Below are positions 36,071-50,300 of a stretch of DNA of 64,000 bases, piece after piece. The notes beneath the pieces are model-generated. The model worked only from the letters and a program-made list of their open reading frames with translations. It did no database searches and was not told the DNA's origin. The stretch's first letter is position 1. Each line of letters begins with the position of its first letter. Source of the DNA: Icerya purchasi (taxonomy: Eukaryota > Arthropoda > Insecta > Hemiptera > Monophlebidae). The DNA is taken from NCBI GenBank assembly GCA_039619475.1, contig CM077115.1, positions 479,148,400 through 479,212,399 of the forward strand, in the 5' to 3' direction. The translations under genes and the position numbers were made by a program.

Positions 36071-36180
36071 AGAAAGAAAGAAAACTACGTAAAATCGATA
36101 AAAAAAGACGAGTGAACGGTAAGGGGAGGGTTAATTTTTGAAAATGATAAAATATATTTACACCGATTCTACGACGGAGC
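34970..36180. repeat. Diverged, irregular repeat array
   Basis: The pattern ATATTAATT..GGTAGCG.AAT.., then TTAATTTTGAAAAT recurs at about 34978, 35168, 35281 and 35540, and more weakly near 36130. Spacing is uneven (110 to 260 bases). It may be an old satellite or an array of a small repeat. Confidence 0.4.
36027..36083. repeat. (AAAT)n / (AAAG)n microsatellite
   Basis: About ten AAAT units followed by AAAG units. Confidence 0.95.
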
Positions 36181-36349
36181 GAAGAGAATATCTCTGAGGA
36201 AAAAACATAGTTATGATAAGAATGATAATGGTAAATGAACTTAGATGGTAACGAGGCGACAAGTGATAATGACGGATGTTTATGATAATGCATATATATG
36301 TATATGTAACGTGTTGTCCTGCAAAAGGCATACGCTGGAATAGAAAATT

Positions 36350-38500
36350 CACGAATTGTGATTTTTGCTCTTTTAGTGGCGCTTGTATCGCCAGAATGGC
36401 TGGAGCGTTTTCGCGACGGCCGCTACTTCGATGTATTGGGGAAAAAATTACAAAAGATCAGGAATTCACGCTAAAAAGAGACAGGGTAATTTCTGGAAGG
36501 GTCAAATGTGCGTGGATCTATTTCGAGAACTTGTGGCGCGCGTTCGATATTGACGGTGTGGCAATACGCATCCGCATGCCCTTCAGGGCTTCGGCGGAAT
36601 TGTAAAAAGTTAAAAAAGTAAAAAGCAAAAATTAGACACACTATCGATTAAGTGTGGCAGAAGGGTTTAAGTGTCGGGCTCTGGATATAAACTTTGGGTT
36701 AATTTTTTATATTTGGATTTTAGATTACGCACGAAGGGTAAATGGGATTTGTTTCAGGATATAAATTTCTAGATTAGTTTTTAACGGACGATCTCAGCGT
36801 AAGGAACGCAATTCTTCTCCAAAGCAGACATCCCCGGATACTCGTACCTTCGAACTGAGGTTAATTTCGGGCCCTCAGAATGTAATTTGTGTTAGATTTT
36901 CGAAAATTCGACTGCATCGTTGAAACTGAGAGGTGCAAGAGGCTTCGACTTGGGTAGAGCACTAGAAGAAAATTTATGTTAGACTCTGAAAGCTGATGCT
37001 TCGATTCAAACACTAGAAATCCGAACGGGGTGAATTTCTGCACTCTGCACATAGTTTCGGATTGTGACGTCAGAGTCGCCAGCTGCCCCATTCACAGACT
37101 ACTGCTATCGTTTTTTTTTTTTTTTCGTTTGCTCGTATAATATTTTCCGCGACAAAAATCACGAATTAATTTTTTTTTTCACTGGAATGTGTAAAACTTA
37201 ACGTTTAAAACCCGTTTTAAATTTTTCCTTTCGCAACAGACCCAATGTATCATCGAACTGTGATCGTTTTCTGGGCAGGAGGACTACGTAGTTTTCTTCG
37301 TTCATTTATAGTTAATTTTTCGGCTCCATTGAACGAAAACAACAGCGTAATCGGAAAACGGGCGAACGTGATTAAAAATTAGACTGTTCCAAGACGACGT
37401 GACATATCGTATGTGAACTGCGGAATTGGTGACTTAGTGGAGGAAAGCGCGTAAAACGGAAAACAATGTAGTCGGAATTGCTGTGAGAAACGTCAGGTAA
37501 GAACAATCGGCTGTAAAATGATACGGAGAACAGGGAACAGTATTACACTGCTGGTAGAAGCAACATTGGCGGAGGACAGGAGCAGCGCGCGTGATAAAAG
37601 AACCAACGAAATAACAGGATGATGACAAAACGCGCATTTTCTGCTGCTTCTCTAGACAATTCAATTGTTGCCATGAGAGAAAATCACCTTCTCATGCAGC
37701 CAACAAATTCACCATCGACTTCGTTTCGGTCGTCCGTTTATCGCCTGTCGGATACAATGGATGCTTCCAGCGTTCCTCAGCCGAACGCAGACGGCGACCA
37801 AACACGAAGGATGGCCTATAGCTTGTTCACCGTATATACGAGTAACAACATCGAGACATTATCGGTGTACAGGAAGCAGCGCGCTCTCCGCCGTTCATCC
37901 GTTTAGTTTTTCTTTTGACTCCGGGGTAACAGTTGGAATTCACAGTTACACTATAGATATACTGTTGCGGATGAAGGTTGTTGCCTACTGTGGTTGGCTA
38001 GGCTGTGCTTTCCGGGGGAACTGTAGCTCGACGTTGCCGTCGCTGTTGCCGCAGAAAACAGATGGGACGTAAATTGAATACGAGGCGGAGTTGGATTTTC
38101 CGAGACCCAGCTCCAACAACTTACATCTATTCAGCGACAACGGCTCTTCCTTCATTCGGAGCGAGTTGGAATAGCGGGAAAAAAAGCGCCAAGACGAGAT
38201 AGATGTAGCGCTCCTAACAACTGGCAACTGCTTGTTGAACAATCGCTCGGTGCGATTTTAATTTTATACGCTCTACAGAAGCAGGCCGACACTTTGGCGC
38301 GAAAATGTTTACATTTATCGTCGCGTGGCAGAGGATAGTTGCCGCTTCTTTTGAAAAGGCTTTTTAACGCGCAGTTACGCACTGAGCGACTTGTTTAAAA
38401 ACGAGCGAGAAATTCCAGAATTTTAGGTCAACAAAATTTACAGTTTTCAATTACCGAATTTCGAAATCGAACCAACGGGAAAATGGATATCCGAATTAGC
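36350..38500. other. Relatively GC-rich tract, possible promoter or 5' exon region
   Basis: This stretch has visibly more G+C and CpG than the surroundings (for example GTTTTCGCGACGGCCGCTAC near 36409). Open frames such as 37619-37906 (plus) have balanced composition but no known motif and no clear splice support. It may hold a promoter of a gene whose exons are not recognised. An unmethylated CpG-rich regulatory tract is another reading. Confidence 0.3.
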
Positions 38501-39290
38501 TGGCTCTACGTGTGTACCTGTACTGTGTTAGACTCGTGTATGCCCTGTATGCTTTTGCGTGCTTTCTTCTGCTGTGCAAACCCCGTCATCTCTGTTTATC
38601 AGGTCATAATTTAAGTGTAACGAGCAAACGAAAGTTAAGAAAGTACCGCCCGGTTTTTCAATCGAAATATTATTCGACGGTTATTCTAGAAATCAGATTG
38701 AATTATTATTATTTAATAGTAATTACAGCTCTTTTCAAATTCGTATCTATTCTCATCTTTAAGTTTCTCGGCGGTATTACTCCGATTTTAATTATTAATT
38801 TATGCGGTGCTCTTAAAGAAATTCAAACTATGCGATAAATCTTTACGATAATGTACGATATCGCCCGAATCAAAAAATAACACTCACGCTCAGTTTGTTG
38901 TCCGTTGAGAATTATATTAATTCGACATCTACATTTTTAGGAGTTACACAATACATCTTTCGCGTAACTATTTCAATTTTTTGTTTAGAAAAAATATTCA
39001 ATACCAGAACAAACATCGTCATTTGCAGTGTCGAATGGAGCTCTTGCTGAACTCGATCTTTTCTATTTTACTATTATATTCTGTACGTGTTCTGATAACA
39101 GCGATGAAAAGTTAAATGAAAGCGTAATTTTCAATTAATGCACCTGAATTTTTTTTAAATATAACTTGTTTAAACAGCAATAGTGGAAACGACGAAATAC
39201 ATAAAATATTCAATAACTTATGGTGCTCAAAATATATTAAAATGATTATAAAGGTGTTTTCGCTTACCGTAATCTACTATATTATATTAA

Positions 39291-39800
39291 ACAAACTAAC
39301 AATAATCCGAGCGATGCAGTTATATTATTTTTTTTTTTTTTGGTATACGAACTGAAATTCACGATTCATACATATATATATAACACTTTTATTAGGTTAT
39401 GAATTAGAATTGCATATTAAAGTTTCTAAATATGATTTAAAAATTAGAAAAAATTATACATTTAAAAACATTGCCCGGCCGGTTTCGTTTTAATATTCGG
39501 ACATATTCACGGACTAAAATTTATCGGATTTGTTCTTGATATGTTGTCATTATATATTTATAAATTCGATAAATTTGAATCCATGAATATGTCCGAACAT
39601 TAAGACAAAACCGGCCGAATAGTGTTTTTAAACTTCGAATTTTTTCGAATTTTTTAATCATTTTTAGAAATTTCAATATGGAATTTTAATTTATAACCTA
39701 ATAAAAATGTTATATGTATGTGTGAACCGTGATTTTCAGTTCGTTTAACGAAAAATATAACGTAACTGCATCACGCGGATTATTGTTTATATGTTTATTT
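39291..39800. mobile_element. 0.5 kb palindrome (arms about 245 bp)
   Basis: GAACTGAAATTCACG near 39350 faces CGTGATTTTCAGTTC near 39730. GGCCGGTTTCGTTTTAATAT near 39478 faces ATTAAGACAAAACCGGCC near 39599. ATAATCCGAGCGATGCAGTT faces AACGTAACTGCATCACGCGG. The centre is an AT-rich loop at 39535-39558. It has no open frame and looks like a MITE or fold-back unit. Confidence 0.75.
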
Positions 39801-40114
39801 ATTATTTTTAGAATGAAACAAAGAAGTGATAGGAAAATTGTAAAAAAAAAATAAATAAAACAGAAAAATGGAAACAAACGGTTTTTACTGAATTCAAAGT
39901 TTTGGGCGTACAAAAATAATCCTGTAAGTCTTCTCGTATACGTAACATAACATATACGTCACATCTAAAATACTAATTTCAAGTGGCTCCATCAATTATA
40001 CCACGAGAAAATATTTAAATCGATACGTTAAAAAAACTAATCCGCAATACTTGATAATATTTTTTAAACTATAAACCTTAAAAATATGGATAGGAAGCGG
40101 TTGGTTATATTTAC

Positions 40115-40383
40115 CCATTTGATCGATGATTGGAGCCATTCGAAGCGTTATTCCGACTAAGAACATGCAGGTGAGAATGAGTAAACCGGATGTGATAATT
40201 ATTGTCCATCGAGCTCTTTTCGGCAGATCTTCGGGGTCGATTATTTGCGAGCCGGTACTCTGTTGCTGCACTAGTCGTCTTCGTTTTTTCTTTCGTTTTC
40301 TTTTTCCTTTCTTAGGTCGTTCTATGTTCCCATTGCTATCCACATTCACTACTGTATAACCGTTCTTTTGCTGCAACTTTCCG
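40115..40383 (-). CDS. Exon C of the His-rich membrane protein gene (transmembrane helix)
   Basis: Read on the minus strand, the acceptor is cttttagttttaatag and the donor is CAAATGG|GTAAAT. The exon is 269 bp: one base, 89 codons, one base. It encodes NGYTVVNVDSNGNIERPK, the basic cluster, DPEDLPKRARW and one transmembrane helix of about 20-23 residues. It ends in phase 1, so another exon must follow at lower coordinates, and none was found with matching phase and convincing composition. Confidence 0.75.
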
Positions 40384-43300
40384 CTATTAAAACTAAAAGC
40401 AAAAAAAGGAATCGCATTTTATTTTTTCCATTTTGAATTGTTACAGAAATGTAACCCATTTACTCGTACAACAAACTCAGCTAGATTTTGTTAAATTATC
40501 TGATACTTCGTAATCTAAAAAAATTATCGTTTGCTGAAACAGTCGGCAATAGTATCCGTTTCTTGGGTTCCTTTTTGCTTTGTCAGCATTTTTTTCGCAT
40601 ATTCGGTTTTTACGAAATCTGACCAGTTAGACGGAAGCGGCAGTTATAGGGGAGCGCTCCTTTTCAGATGATTCTTTGTATAAATTACTCTAAAATATTA
40701 ATTGATTAATAATACTTCGATAATGACGGTGGTAGTTCGAATCAGAGCTTTAAAATGCTACGTATGGTCAGTGTTGTTATACGGTTGTGAATCATGGACG
40801 ATAAATGCTAAAATAATAAACGCTATAGAAGCCTTCGATATGTGGTGCTACCGCCGTATACTGCGCATACCGTGAACCGCAAAAAGGAAAAATAAAGAAA
40901 CATTAAATACATTGAAAAAGGACAGAGAATTACTGAATATAATCAAACGAAGAAAAACAGCATACTTAGGACACATATTAAGAGGTTCAAAATATAAACT
41001 GTCACAGACCATAATAATGGGTAAAGTAGAAGGAAAAAGAAAAGTTGGAAAAAGAGCGATTTCCTGGCTTGATAATATCCTGAAATGGACGTCTATGAAG
41101 GTAGAAAAATTATTCCATACGGCAAGGGACTGAGCATTACATCAAGAAATCGTCGCCATGGTTGCTACCAACGACTGAGAACAGTCAAATGGATATAAAA
41201 AGAAGAAGTTCGTCGAAACTAGTCGATGTTTTTTAATATTTTGAATATGTTTTGTGTACTTTTTATACGATAATTGTATTATTTATGTTCGGCATAATAT
41301 TATGAATTGATTACTTTTAATATATATATATATATGTATATATATATAAAACTCGGCCAGTTTGGCCTTGCAAGGGGCTGTGCGACCCCTCTTACTTTGA
41401 TTTCTGTCTCTTTCTCTTCTATACTTTGTATAAAATGATCAAAATTTACAACGTAATTCTTACTGGCATCAACACACACAAAAAATAACATAACCACAAA
41501 AATCCTATTCTAACATTTAACTTCCGTTATATAAAATTAAGACATTTTTTCGTTACATTTTTCGTTCCATATTTCATTACATAAAATTGTGACATTTTTT
41601 AAATAACAATAACAAAAATCCTACATAATATAACAAACGTTACATTAAATTGGGACATTTTTCTGGGACATTTTTTGGGGACATTTAGCGTTACATAAAA
41701 TTGGGACATTTTTCTGGGACATTTTTCTGGGACATTTTTTCGAATGGGGGGTAGCCTAAGAATTACGTTGTAATTAATATATATATATATATTGCGGACA
41801 CTGTTAAATTTAACTTTATATGCCCACACTATGTAGAAAAATTAAAAGTTGAGAAGATTAGAACAGCGTATCAACCCTTCTTCTTCTTCGATTGTCATAT
41901 GTATATCTATGAGTTGACGATCCTACTGACGCTAGAATAACACTACTTTAAATTTTTGGTTAAATTTTTCGCCGCTCGCACAGGGTCACCAACAGCGTTT
42001 AGTCATGTCCATTGCCGTACATTGTTCGGCCAGGAAGAGTTCTCCTTCTTCCCCTTCCGCGGCGTCCATCAATTTTCCCTTCAATTTTTAATTGGTTCGT
42101 ATCTTTGACCTCTGAATAAATGCCCGAAATATTCGATTTTCCTTTTCTCGATTGTCTGCGTCAAGTATCTTTTAAAATCTGCCAGCTCCAATACTTTTTT
42201 GTTGGTCATCTTCTGTGTCCAAGGAATTCTCAGAGCGATCTTCTATGCAGTCACATTTCATATGCTTCCAGTTTTTTTAACGTCTTTGCTGTCGTCACTG
42301 TTGCTGCCTCCACTCCATATAACAGAATACTATAGATGGAACATGCTATCATTCTCTGCCGTGCTTTTAAATTTAACAAGCGGTTTGTAAATAAATTTTT
42401 TATTTTCAACAAAGTAGTCTTGGCGGATCCAATTCTTCTCTTAATTTCTATTTCGCGGTCGAGAGATTCGGTTACTTAGCATCCTAAATATTTGTATTCT
42501 CGCGTTATTTCGATTTTTTGTCCATTGATCTGGAGTATTGTATCCGTTGTATTCTTCTTGCTGATCACTAACAGTTTAGTTTTATTTACATTAATATTGA
42601 GCCCATATCTTGATCCATCAACCATCAAGTGATTTAAATTTTTATAAATCCAGCAAAGTCGGTTAAGCATTTTCTTATTCGGAAATGGTTTCTACAAATG
42701 TTGATAGCGCTAACAAAAACGAATCGTTACGTTTGCAAACAGCGCGAAACTAACAGTAATCTTTCTAATAATCTTTAGAGCCACACGTTCACAGTTACAA
42801 TTCTTTATTGACTTTCCCATCAGGCAGAATATCCGTTTCTATATCTTCTGCAGTCCGCGGTGCTTTACATTCTTCACCTTATAACTTGATTCTTTCTAAC
42901 CTCCCAGCTTTTCCTCACATTCGACACTTCATTCATATCATCATCAGCATCCCGCTCTATATTTAGACCCAGTACTTATTTCCTCAATTAACGGTCCTCT
43001 CTTTATTGTATAATAAAATGCCACTAATTAATATATATATATACCTATCGCATTGCTTCTATAATTATCTGACTTCTCAAAAATCGTTTAATCTCCCTTT
43101 TTGCTCCTTCTTGCTTTATTTTCAAACAAGCTGTGCCCGCGGAATTTCCCGCGTGAAATGCGGTTCTAAAAAATTACTGATACGTTGCTCAATGTTTACA
43201 TCGCACATTTTCACGACCGGTGTAAAAATCATACTTTGTTTAAACAACCACAGAACACGAGCTATACATGCTACCGTTATGAAAACTAGATATACTGATT

Positions 43301-45814
43301 CAGAAATGTCCCCTCTTTCCAACGAGAACACTGCACCATCGCAATGTTGCCACAAGTAGCGCTATGAAATAATTTTACGAGTACAATTGTCACAATATAT
43401 TAATTACAACTTAATTCTTAGGTCGGCCCCTATTAGATTTTGTAACCAAAAAAATGTCCTAATTTTATGTATTTGATTTAAAGGAAATAAGAATAGAATT
43501 TTTGTGATTACGTTATTTTCTTTGATGTCGATGCCGGTAAAAATGACGTTGTAAATTTTGATAATTTTATACAAAGTATAGAATTGAAAGAGACAGAAAT
43601 GTAAGCAAGAGAGGCCAAGGAGCAGAGCCCCTTTAGAGCCCAAAATGGCCGAGTATATATTAAGATTTTAATTGTGATTTATCTGCAGATTTTGAAGTTT
43701 CTAATTCTGTGGTATTTAATTTTATTTCATACTTTTGTCGTTTCTAAACCATTTTATTATAATTTCGTATGTGCACATTAGGAATCCTAAAAAACAAAAA
43801 TAGGTTAAAACTACTTAAGAGAAATGAATAATTTAATCAAATTACGTACAATCTAGGTAATTACATGCAGTGTGTGGATTAGTACTTCTCCTTAAATAAA
43901 AAAAAAAAAAAAAATACAACTTTTTATTTTTATTTCACTTAATCTGCTTATTAGTTCATTATAATTTACCGTATCAAAAGAAAGTGTTAAATTAATGAAA
44001 GTCACAAGTACTTTAATTCCTGTTTCCATATTGTTTTTTTTACTTTTTCAACAAAGTCAAGTAATGTTTTTGTTATTGCTTTACCTTTTTGAAAACCATA
44101 TTGTTTATTATCAATAATTTTATTGTTTTAAATAAAAAGTTAAGTAGCTACAACAATTTTCAATAATTTTCATTGTTATTGAATTAATTGTCATTACTCT
44201 ACACCTCTTCCTATTTTTTCCTTTATGGATCGTGTGTATTGATAAGAACTCAAATTTACGAAAAGACTACTAAAACACGGGCGTCAGTAACACACGCAGT
44301 GTCAAAATTGGAAAAGCTCCGCTCGGAGCATTAGGCTTTAAAAAATTCGTAAAAAAAAAAGATTCAAAGAAAAATTATTTTTCTACCACGGAGCAGTTCC
44401 CTCGCGGAGATGTCGCGGTGGTACCGAACTACGTGCCCAAGTTAAAATTCTTTTTTATGAAACCAATTTCAAATTCGTATTGCTAGGAAAAGCAAACATT
44501 AAACAAATATAGAGTACATTATTAAATAACTTTGCTTAATCATTTACTATAGAACATGAAACAATTGAGAATGTATACGTGTATACATATCTTTGTTGTC
44601 TATGTAAAATAATAATTATTTATTCCAGAAGGTAATGTAAAAACTAAACTCAATTAAAAAATTCTTTGAGCTTATTTGTGATCAACACCACCTTTTATAT
44701 TGCTGGGGTCCTGAGCCGGGGCTCAGTAGTTTAATATGTTGTATTAAATACTTCTTTTTTATCAAAATTAAATTTACTTGCATTACATATAAACCATCCC
44801 ATTTCAAACACGGCAGGAACAAACGTACATTGAAAGAACACAACAAAAGAATTGAAATGTACCGTATAACACTGAAAAATATATCAATTTTTTAAAAAAC
44901 TCAAATTTGATACTAATTGATGGAAATGGTCTTTATATGAGTACAAAGCTTAAAAAAAAAAAAAACTAGTGTCGCTAGTTTGTTCCCGATCCACTCGTCA
45001 ATATTGTATGTAGAACTATAAACTAAAAAAACGATACAAACGGGAGGAACTCATCTGCATCTTTACTTTTGTTTCTTTTTCTTTTTATTTCTTCCTTTTA
45101 TGGTTGACATTTATGTAGTATTTTAACTTGTAGCGTTTTGAATTTATTTACTATCATTTTCGGAAGCAACATAAGCACATGATAATAATATTAATAATCC
45201 GGTCAAGAATAGAAGAATTGGAGCAATTATTTATGTCTTTCGGGATTGTTATTAAAACACGTAAAGAAAGGTTGCAAAGAATTCTAAACAATGACACGGA
45301 TCCGTTTACTACAAACCTTATATTAAAAGAATTTAGAACGATGTGACCAAAAGGTATTTTTCGGTACAATTTGTAATGCGCATGTATATATACATATACA
45401 TATATATATCTTATCTTATATATTTAAAGAGCCTTGCTCTTGTCGTTGCCGTACGCTACATAGCGCGTTGGCGCAACCTATTCGTACATTTAGCTGTACC
45501 GATACAGGTTGTGTACCAGGCAATTGTAATATGCAACGCAGGTGTATACACGCAAGACTACATTCGGAACTGATTGAAGCCGCTTGTTATCGCGCTACAA
45601 GTGCAGTCCGTTCGGTGTGGGTCTGCTGTGTACTGACCTAGCGCGCATATGATGTTGTACGTGGTGGTTTGCCATTGCCTTCCACGTGACTATTAGCGAT
45701 TATTTTTATTTTTATTTAATTCTTGTAATAAGTTCGTCGTCGCTCGGGATCGAACCCGTGACCGCCATATCGGAAGTCAAGCGCTCTAGCAACTAGGCTA
45801 TCGCGACGACACAC

Positions 45815-45864
<50 letters not shown>

Positions 45865-47307
45865 AAAACTAAATCGTTAACCAGGAACCGTATTTTTTGC
45901 ACAAAACTAGTGATGATAATAATGGATGACATGGGAATAGATTTGGTAACCCATGTTTTTTTACTAACATAAAAGATAACGTTTAGCAGGTGAAATATTA
46001 AAAACATCGCAGGTAGTTCGTAAAAAGGTCGGAAAAGCCGGCTCCGTTTGAACGCTCTTCTTTATCCCACGAACAGTCTTTTTTTCCTAAACTCCTTCAA
46101 CTCAGTATTCCTATTTCTTATAGTATCTCGTCTATCCTTACATTTCTTAGTCCTGTATTATACATATCATTGATTCCTTTATATATTTAGTATCTAATAG
46201 AATCAAAATTTAAATTACTGCGAAATAATTAAAATACTATTATTTGTGATACGTGCTGGCCGAGCTCAAAAAAAAACAAAAAAACAACCAAAATTTATTA
46301 GAAAGACATTAGTAGCTAGTAATGTAAAAAACGAATTATCCCGGGGACAAATTTTTAAAAACATTAAATCATGAACATGTTTTGAAATTTATTTATGAAA
46401 TAAAATTTCCGCAAAACATTTACTAGTTTATAAATGTGGATAAAGTGAATTTTGTATTTATTAACGAGTTACTAAACAAAATTTGGGAAAGATTGGATTA
46501 CATCAGTATTATGCTCTCAGTAAATATTTATGGTACGAGGAGCACAATCTTATGAGGTGATCTATGTAAGAATAAGCACACTGCGTTGATAAGCATATTA
46601 TTTTTGACTCGTTTTTAAAGTTGGATATGACATCACGTATGAACTTGAGTAATTGTACATCTAATGAGTATAAAAGCACAAGTGATTCCGACGTCATTCT
46701 AAAGATGACATTAGGAATAAAAAGTTACCCTCAAAGCTACATGGAAGGAAACCTGTCATTCGTGAGGTTGATTTAAAATTCTGTGCTGCATTAAATGCCA
46801 GGCGGAAAGGGTATTTTTGCTATGGTTTGGCAACTCCCAAAATGGACTCTATTCTTCACGCTGAGCTCTTCGAATGCGGATGGTCCTATTTGCGGCCTAT
46901 GCTACTCGATTTTGAGATATAAATTTTTTACGTTTCAGTAATTCTCCTTCGACTCCTCGTTTTAATGAGGTCGTTCCTGTGCAATTTCGAATTTAAGGAA
47001 AAGACGATAACGCAGTCGCAATTTTTCTTTTGATCATCCGACTTCTTTGATTTCTTCATTCGTTTGTATGTTTCGCTACCTTTCCGTTATAAATTAGTTC
47101 GCTTAGCGCGAAGGGATGCGAATTACTGATTCATTTCTTGTTCTGGTTTTCATTTTCAAAGATTATTATTCAGAATTCTCAGGTGGAGATAAATGTCACA
47201 TATATTTAAATTTTAACAGATTCTTAGTGATTACTTTGAATTTTGTAAAAGATAGCATTTTGCCCATTACACAAATTTTTGGCTGACCTCTAAAAGCATA
47301 TCTATCT

Positions 47308-47339
<32 letters not shown>

Positions 47340-50300
47340 ACATCTATACGATATTCAAGAAAATATGTCGAGATATATCAGCGGAAATACTAAATGTACA
47401 AAAATTGTTAAAAATCTTAGAATTAACGAAAGTTTACATATTGTAGACAGGGTTGAACAAAAGTGTTAGAAAACTCTGTAACATTTTCATGCATCCAAGA
47501 TTAGGTTAAGAGTAGTCGGATACTATTTTCGTTATACTAGCATAGAAAATATGTTCACCGAAAGCTAAATCAGTAAAATGAATTCGGCAAAAGACAATTT
47601 GTGGATTTTAGCAACTAGAAGATGGCAGTGATTGACAAGTTCCTGATATTATTATTATTATTATTATTATTATTTCTATAACTTAATTATATATTGTAAT
47701 TTTAGTACAATTTGTGTCGAACCCACTTTCAATAGTATTATCAATAAGATCGGATTCTCTCTTGGAACATTTGCAGTCCTCAGCCTTGTATTCTATTTTC
47801 TGGCTTCGGTGACATTGCTTGACACTAATGTCTGGTAAGCCAACATTGATCTTTTTACTTTCAATGATTTCGTAAAAGGCTTTTGCACTAACTTTGCAGT
47901 TTCTGATTTTCTTCCTCCGGTGGTTTTTATGTGCAACGATTTTCTCCAATGAGATATTCGATTACTTCAGTTATCTCCTCGTCTGTGGTTCATTCACGTT
48001 TTAATTTCAATTTCTCTGAATTTTACAGAATCTTTGATTTTCCGAGTTTTCACTTGGGTGGAAAGTTCAATCGAAATGGATCTCGATTTAACTTTTTTGA
48101 ATAATTCTATATTAACACTAAGAGTTTGATTAGATTGACTGCTAATTCTAAAGCAGTTCTTTCTTTCGTTGTCTTTGATTAAAACAAAGTCAAAAGGAGG
48201 TTGTATTTTTTTTTTTATTTTAAAATAAGTTATGGGTCCCGCAAGGCATACTGCCCGTCTGCGGGTGCCCAACACTCTTATTATCGTTTATTTGACAAAT
48301 ATGTTACATATGTTATAATAGTTCTCAGTTGTAAGTAGCTCAGAGAATTTTTTTGTGGTTTTTTTTTGAACTGCGCCCGAAAAGGTTCCATTGGTTGGAT
48401 AATTATACTTGAAATTTTGAAAATCGCTTTTTCTCATAACTTTCTGACTTGTGGATTTAGACTGTTATTTCAACACTTGGATAGCAGATGTAGTATTGCT
48501 TTTTTCTCGTATACGTCTTTCTCAGCCGGGTAATTTTTCTTTTTAGTATCGCAATTTCGTTTTTCAAAAATATATTCCGTTATCTTTTCCGATGGAGACA
48601 GGGTAGATCGCGGTATTCCTTCAAGAGTGAGCCGAGTTCGTCGGTTGGTTTGTCTAAATATTACTTATATTGCTTATTTCCAAACAAGCGAAGTAAAGGA
48701 ATTCTTTTATGTCGGACGCTAAGCAGTTAGTATACGCTCTTTTTCCACACCTGCGCAGTAAACATGCAGTCACACCTGCCAGAGAAGACGCGGCAGCATG
48801 TGGCACAGATAACGGAATTTGACGCTATCAAAGTACGTCAACAGAAGAAATTCCAACGAAATAACCTTTGCAAAGACGAATTCAGAGTCGAGTACGTGTT
48901 TATAAGACTGAAATCCCGAACATAAAAATGATATTTTTGAAAATGAGATTTCTCAGCAACCGTAGTACCTAAGGAAATTTAGTGCAGAATTATTTAATAA
49001 GCACCTATGCTACTAGCGCGAACAAAACACGACTTCATGCTCATTGTACGTTAAGTACTCTTAGAATACCACACCCAGGTGCGTCTGACTAGTCCATTCG
49101 ATAGCGATATTGTTTCAATTAAATTTCTAAATAGCAACGGCATTCTTCGGAAAAACCATCAATGCCCACTTCGTATTTTAATAAGTATTCTGTGGTCGAC
49201 TACCAATCGTCTGTGGTTGGTATGAACTTCAAAACAGAGCACTGTCGCCCACCCGCATGACAATTTCTGTGTTTGCAACTTTGAGAAATCGCATAAATAA
49301 TCTGTAAATAAAACGAGACCGAATACATTACTCTATGGAACCTCAGCTAATGTGGTTTTCAGAACGCATTTCCAGTTACCAATCTTAATATAGAAAAGTC
49401 TTAACAGATTGCCATTTTATACACACTTCTATTATGCTATGCAGTACTGTGATGGTCTTTGCCATGTCAAAAAGGTACCACCATTTCTGTATATATGTTT
49501 ACAACTATTTGTGAGTGATGAACTTCGAAATCTACTTTCTGAACCATAGAATGCTGAGCACACTAAACTATACTTTGGGGATAATCTCATTTCAACGTGA
49601 TATCTCCTTCCGTTTTGGTAGAATTTTTTCAATTATTTTACTTCAATTACTTAGTAGACACTAGTAGTCGTATTTCCTGGTTTTGGAATAGCAATAATTT
49701 TAGTAATTTTCCAATCTTTTGGATAGTGTTCACAGTTGAACATGGTGTTTATCGTGTAATTTATAATTCAATTCGATGTTTAAACGGGAAGTTTTTTATA
49801 AATGCGTCGCTAATACTATCGTATTCGACTGTGTTATTTAGCCGTTTAATATATAAAGGCACACTAGTAAAATAAGATTTTATAGTTTCTTTTTTTTTTT
49901 TTTTTATATATATTTCATTATTCGTATAGTTTTCGTAAAAAAACTGTATATTTTATCCACGTGCACCAAAATAATATGTAGCTATCAATTCAGCTTTACT
50001 TTTTTTCAGTGTATACATAATTATTACAACTGAAATCGCGAGTAAAGTGAGAAGTGTTGCAAATTTCCGGCTATACTATATCTTCCATAATCTCTTTCGA
50101 CTAATTTTTAATGTTTATAATGTTCGTATTTATTCTTTAATATTTTAATCGTAGTATTTAAAAGTACTTTAATATGTTGCAGACGTTTGAGTAAACTAAA
50201 TATTTTAAGGAATAGCTTTCCAATATAGTTTTTAATCTGAATGGCCCTGAATGATAAAAGGCGAGATAGCTATTCTATGAAAATAATTGAAATTTTGACT

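Noticed and set aside
36276..36605. 109-codon plus-strand frame
   Set aside because: No motif, and it partly reflects TATG repeats. Only the composition change is noted.
48763..48924. 54-codon plus-strand frame starting MQSHLPEKTRQ
   Set aside because: Balanced composition, but too short, with no motif and no splice or homology support.
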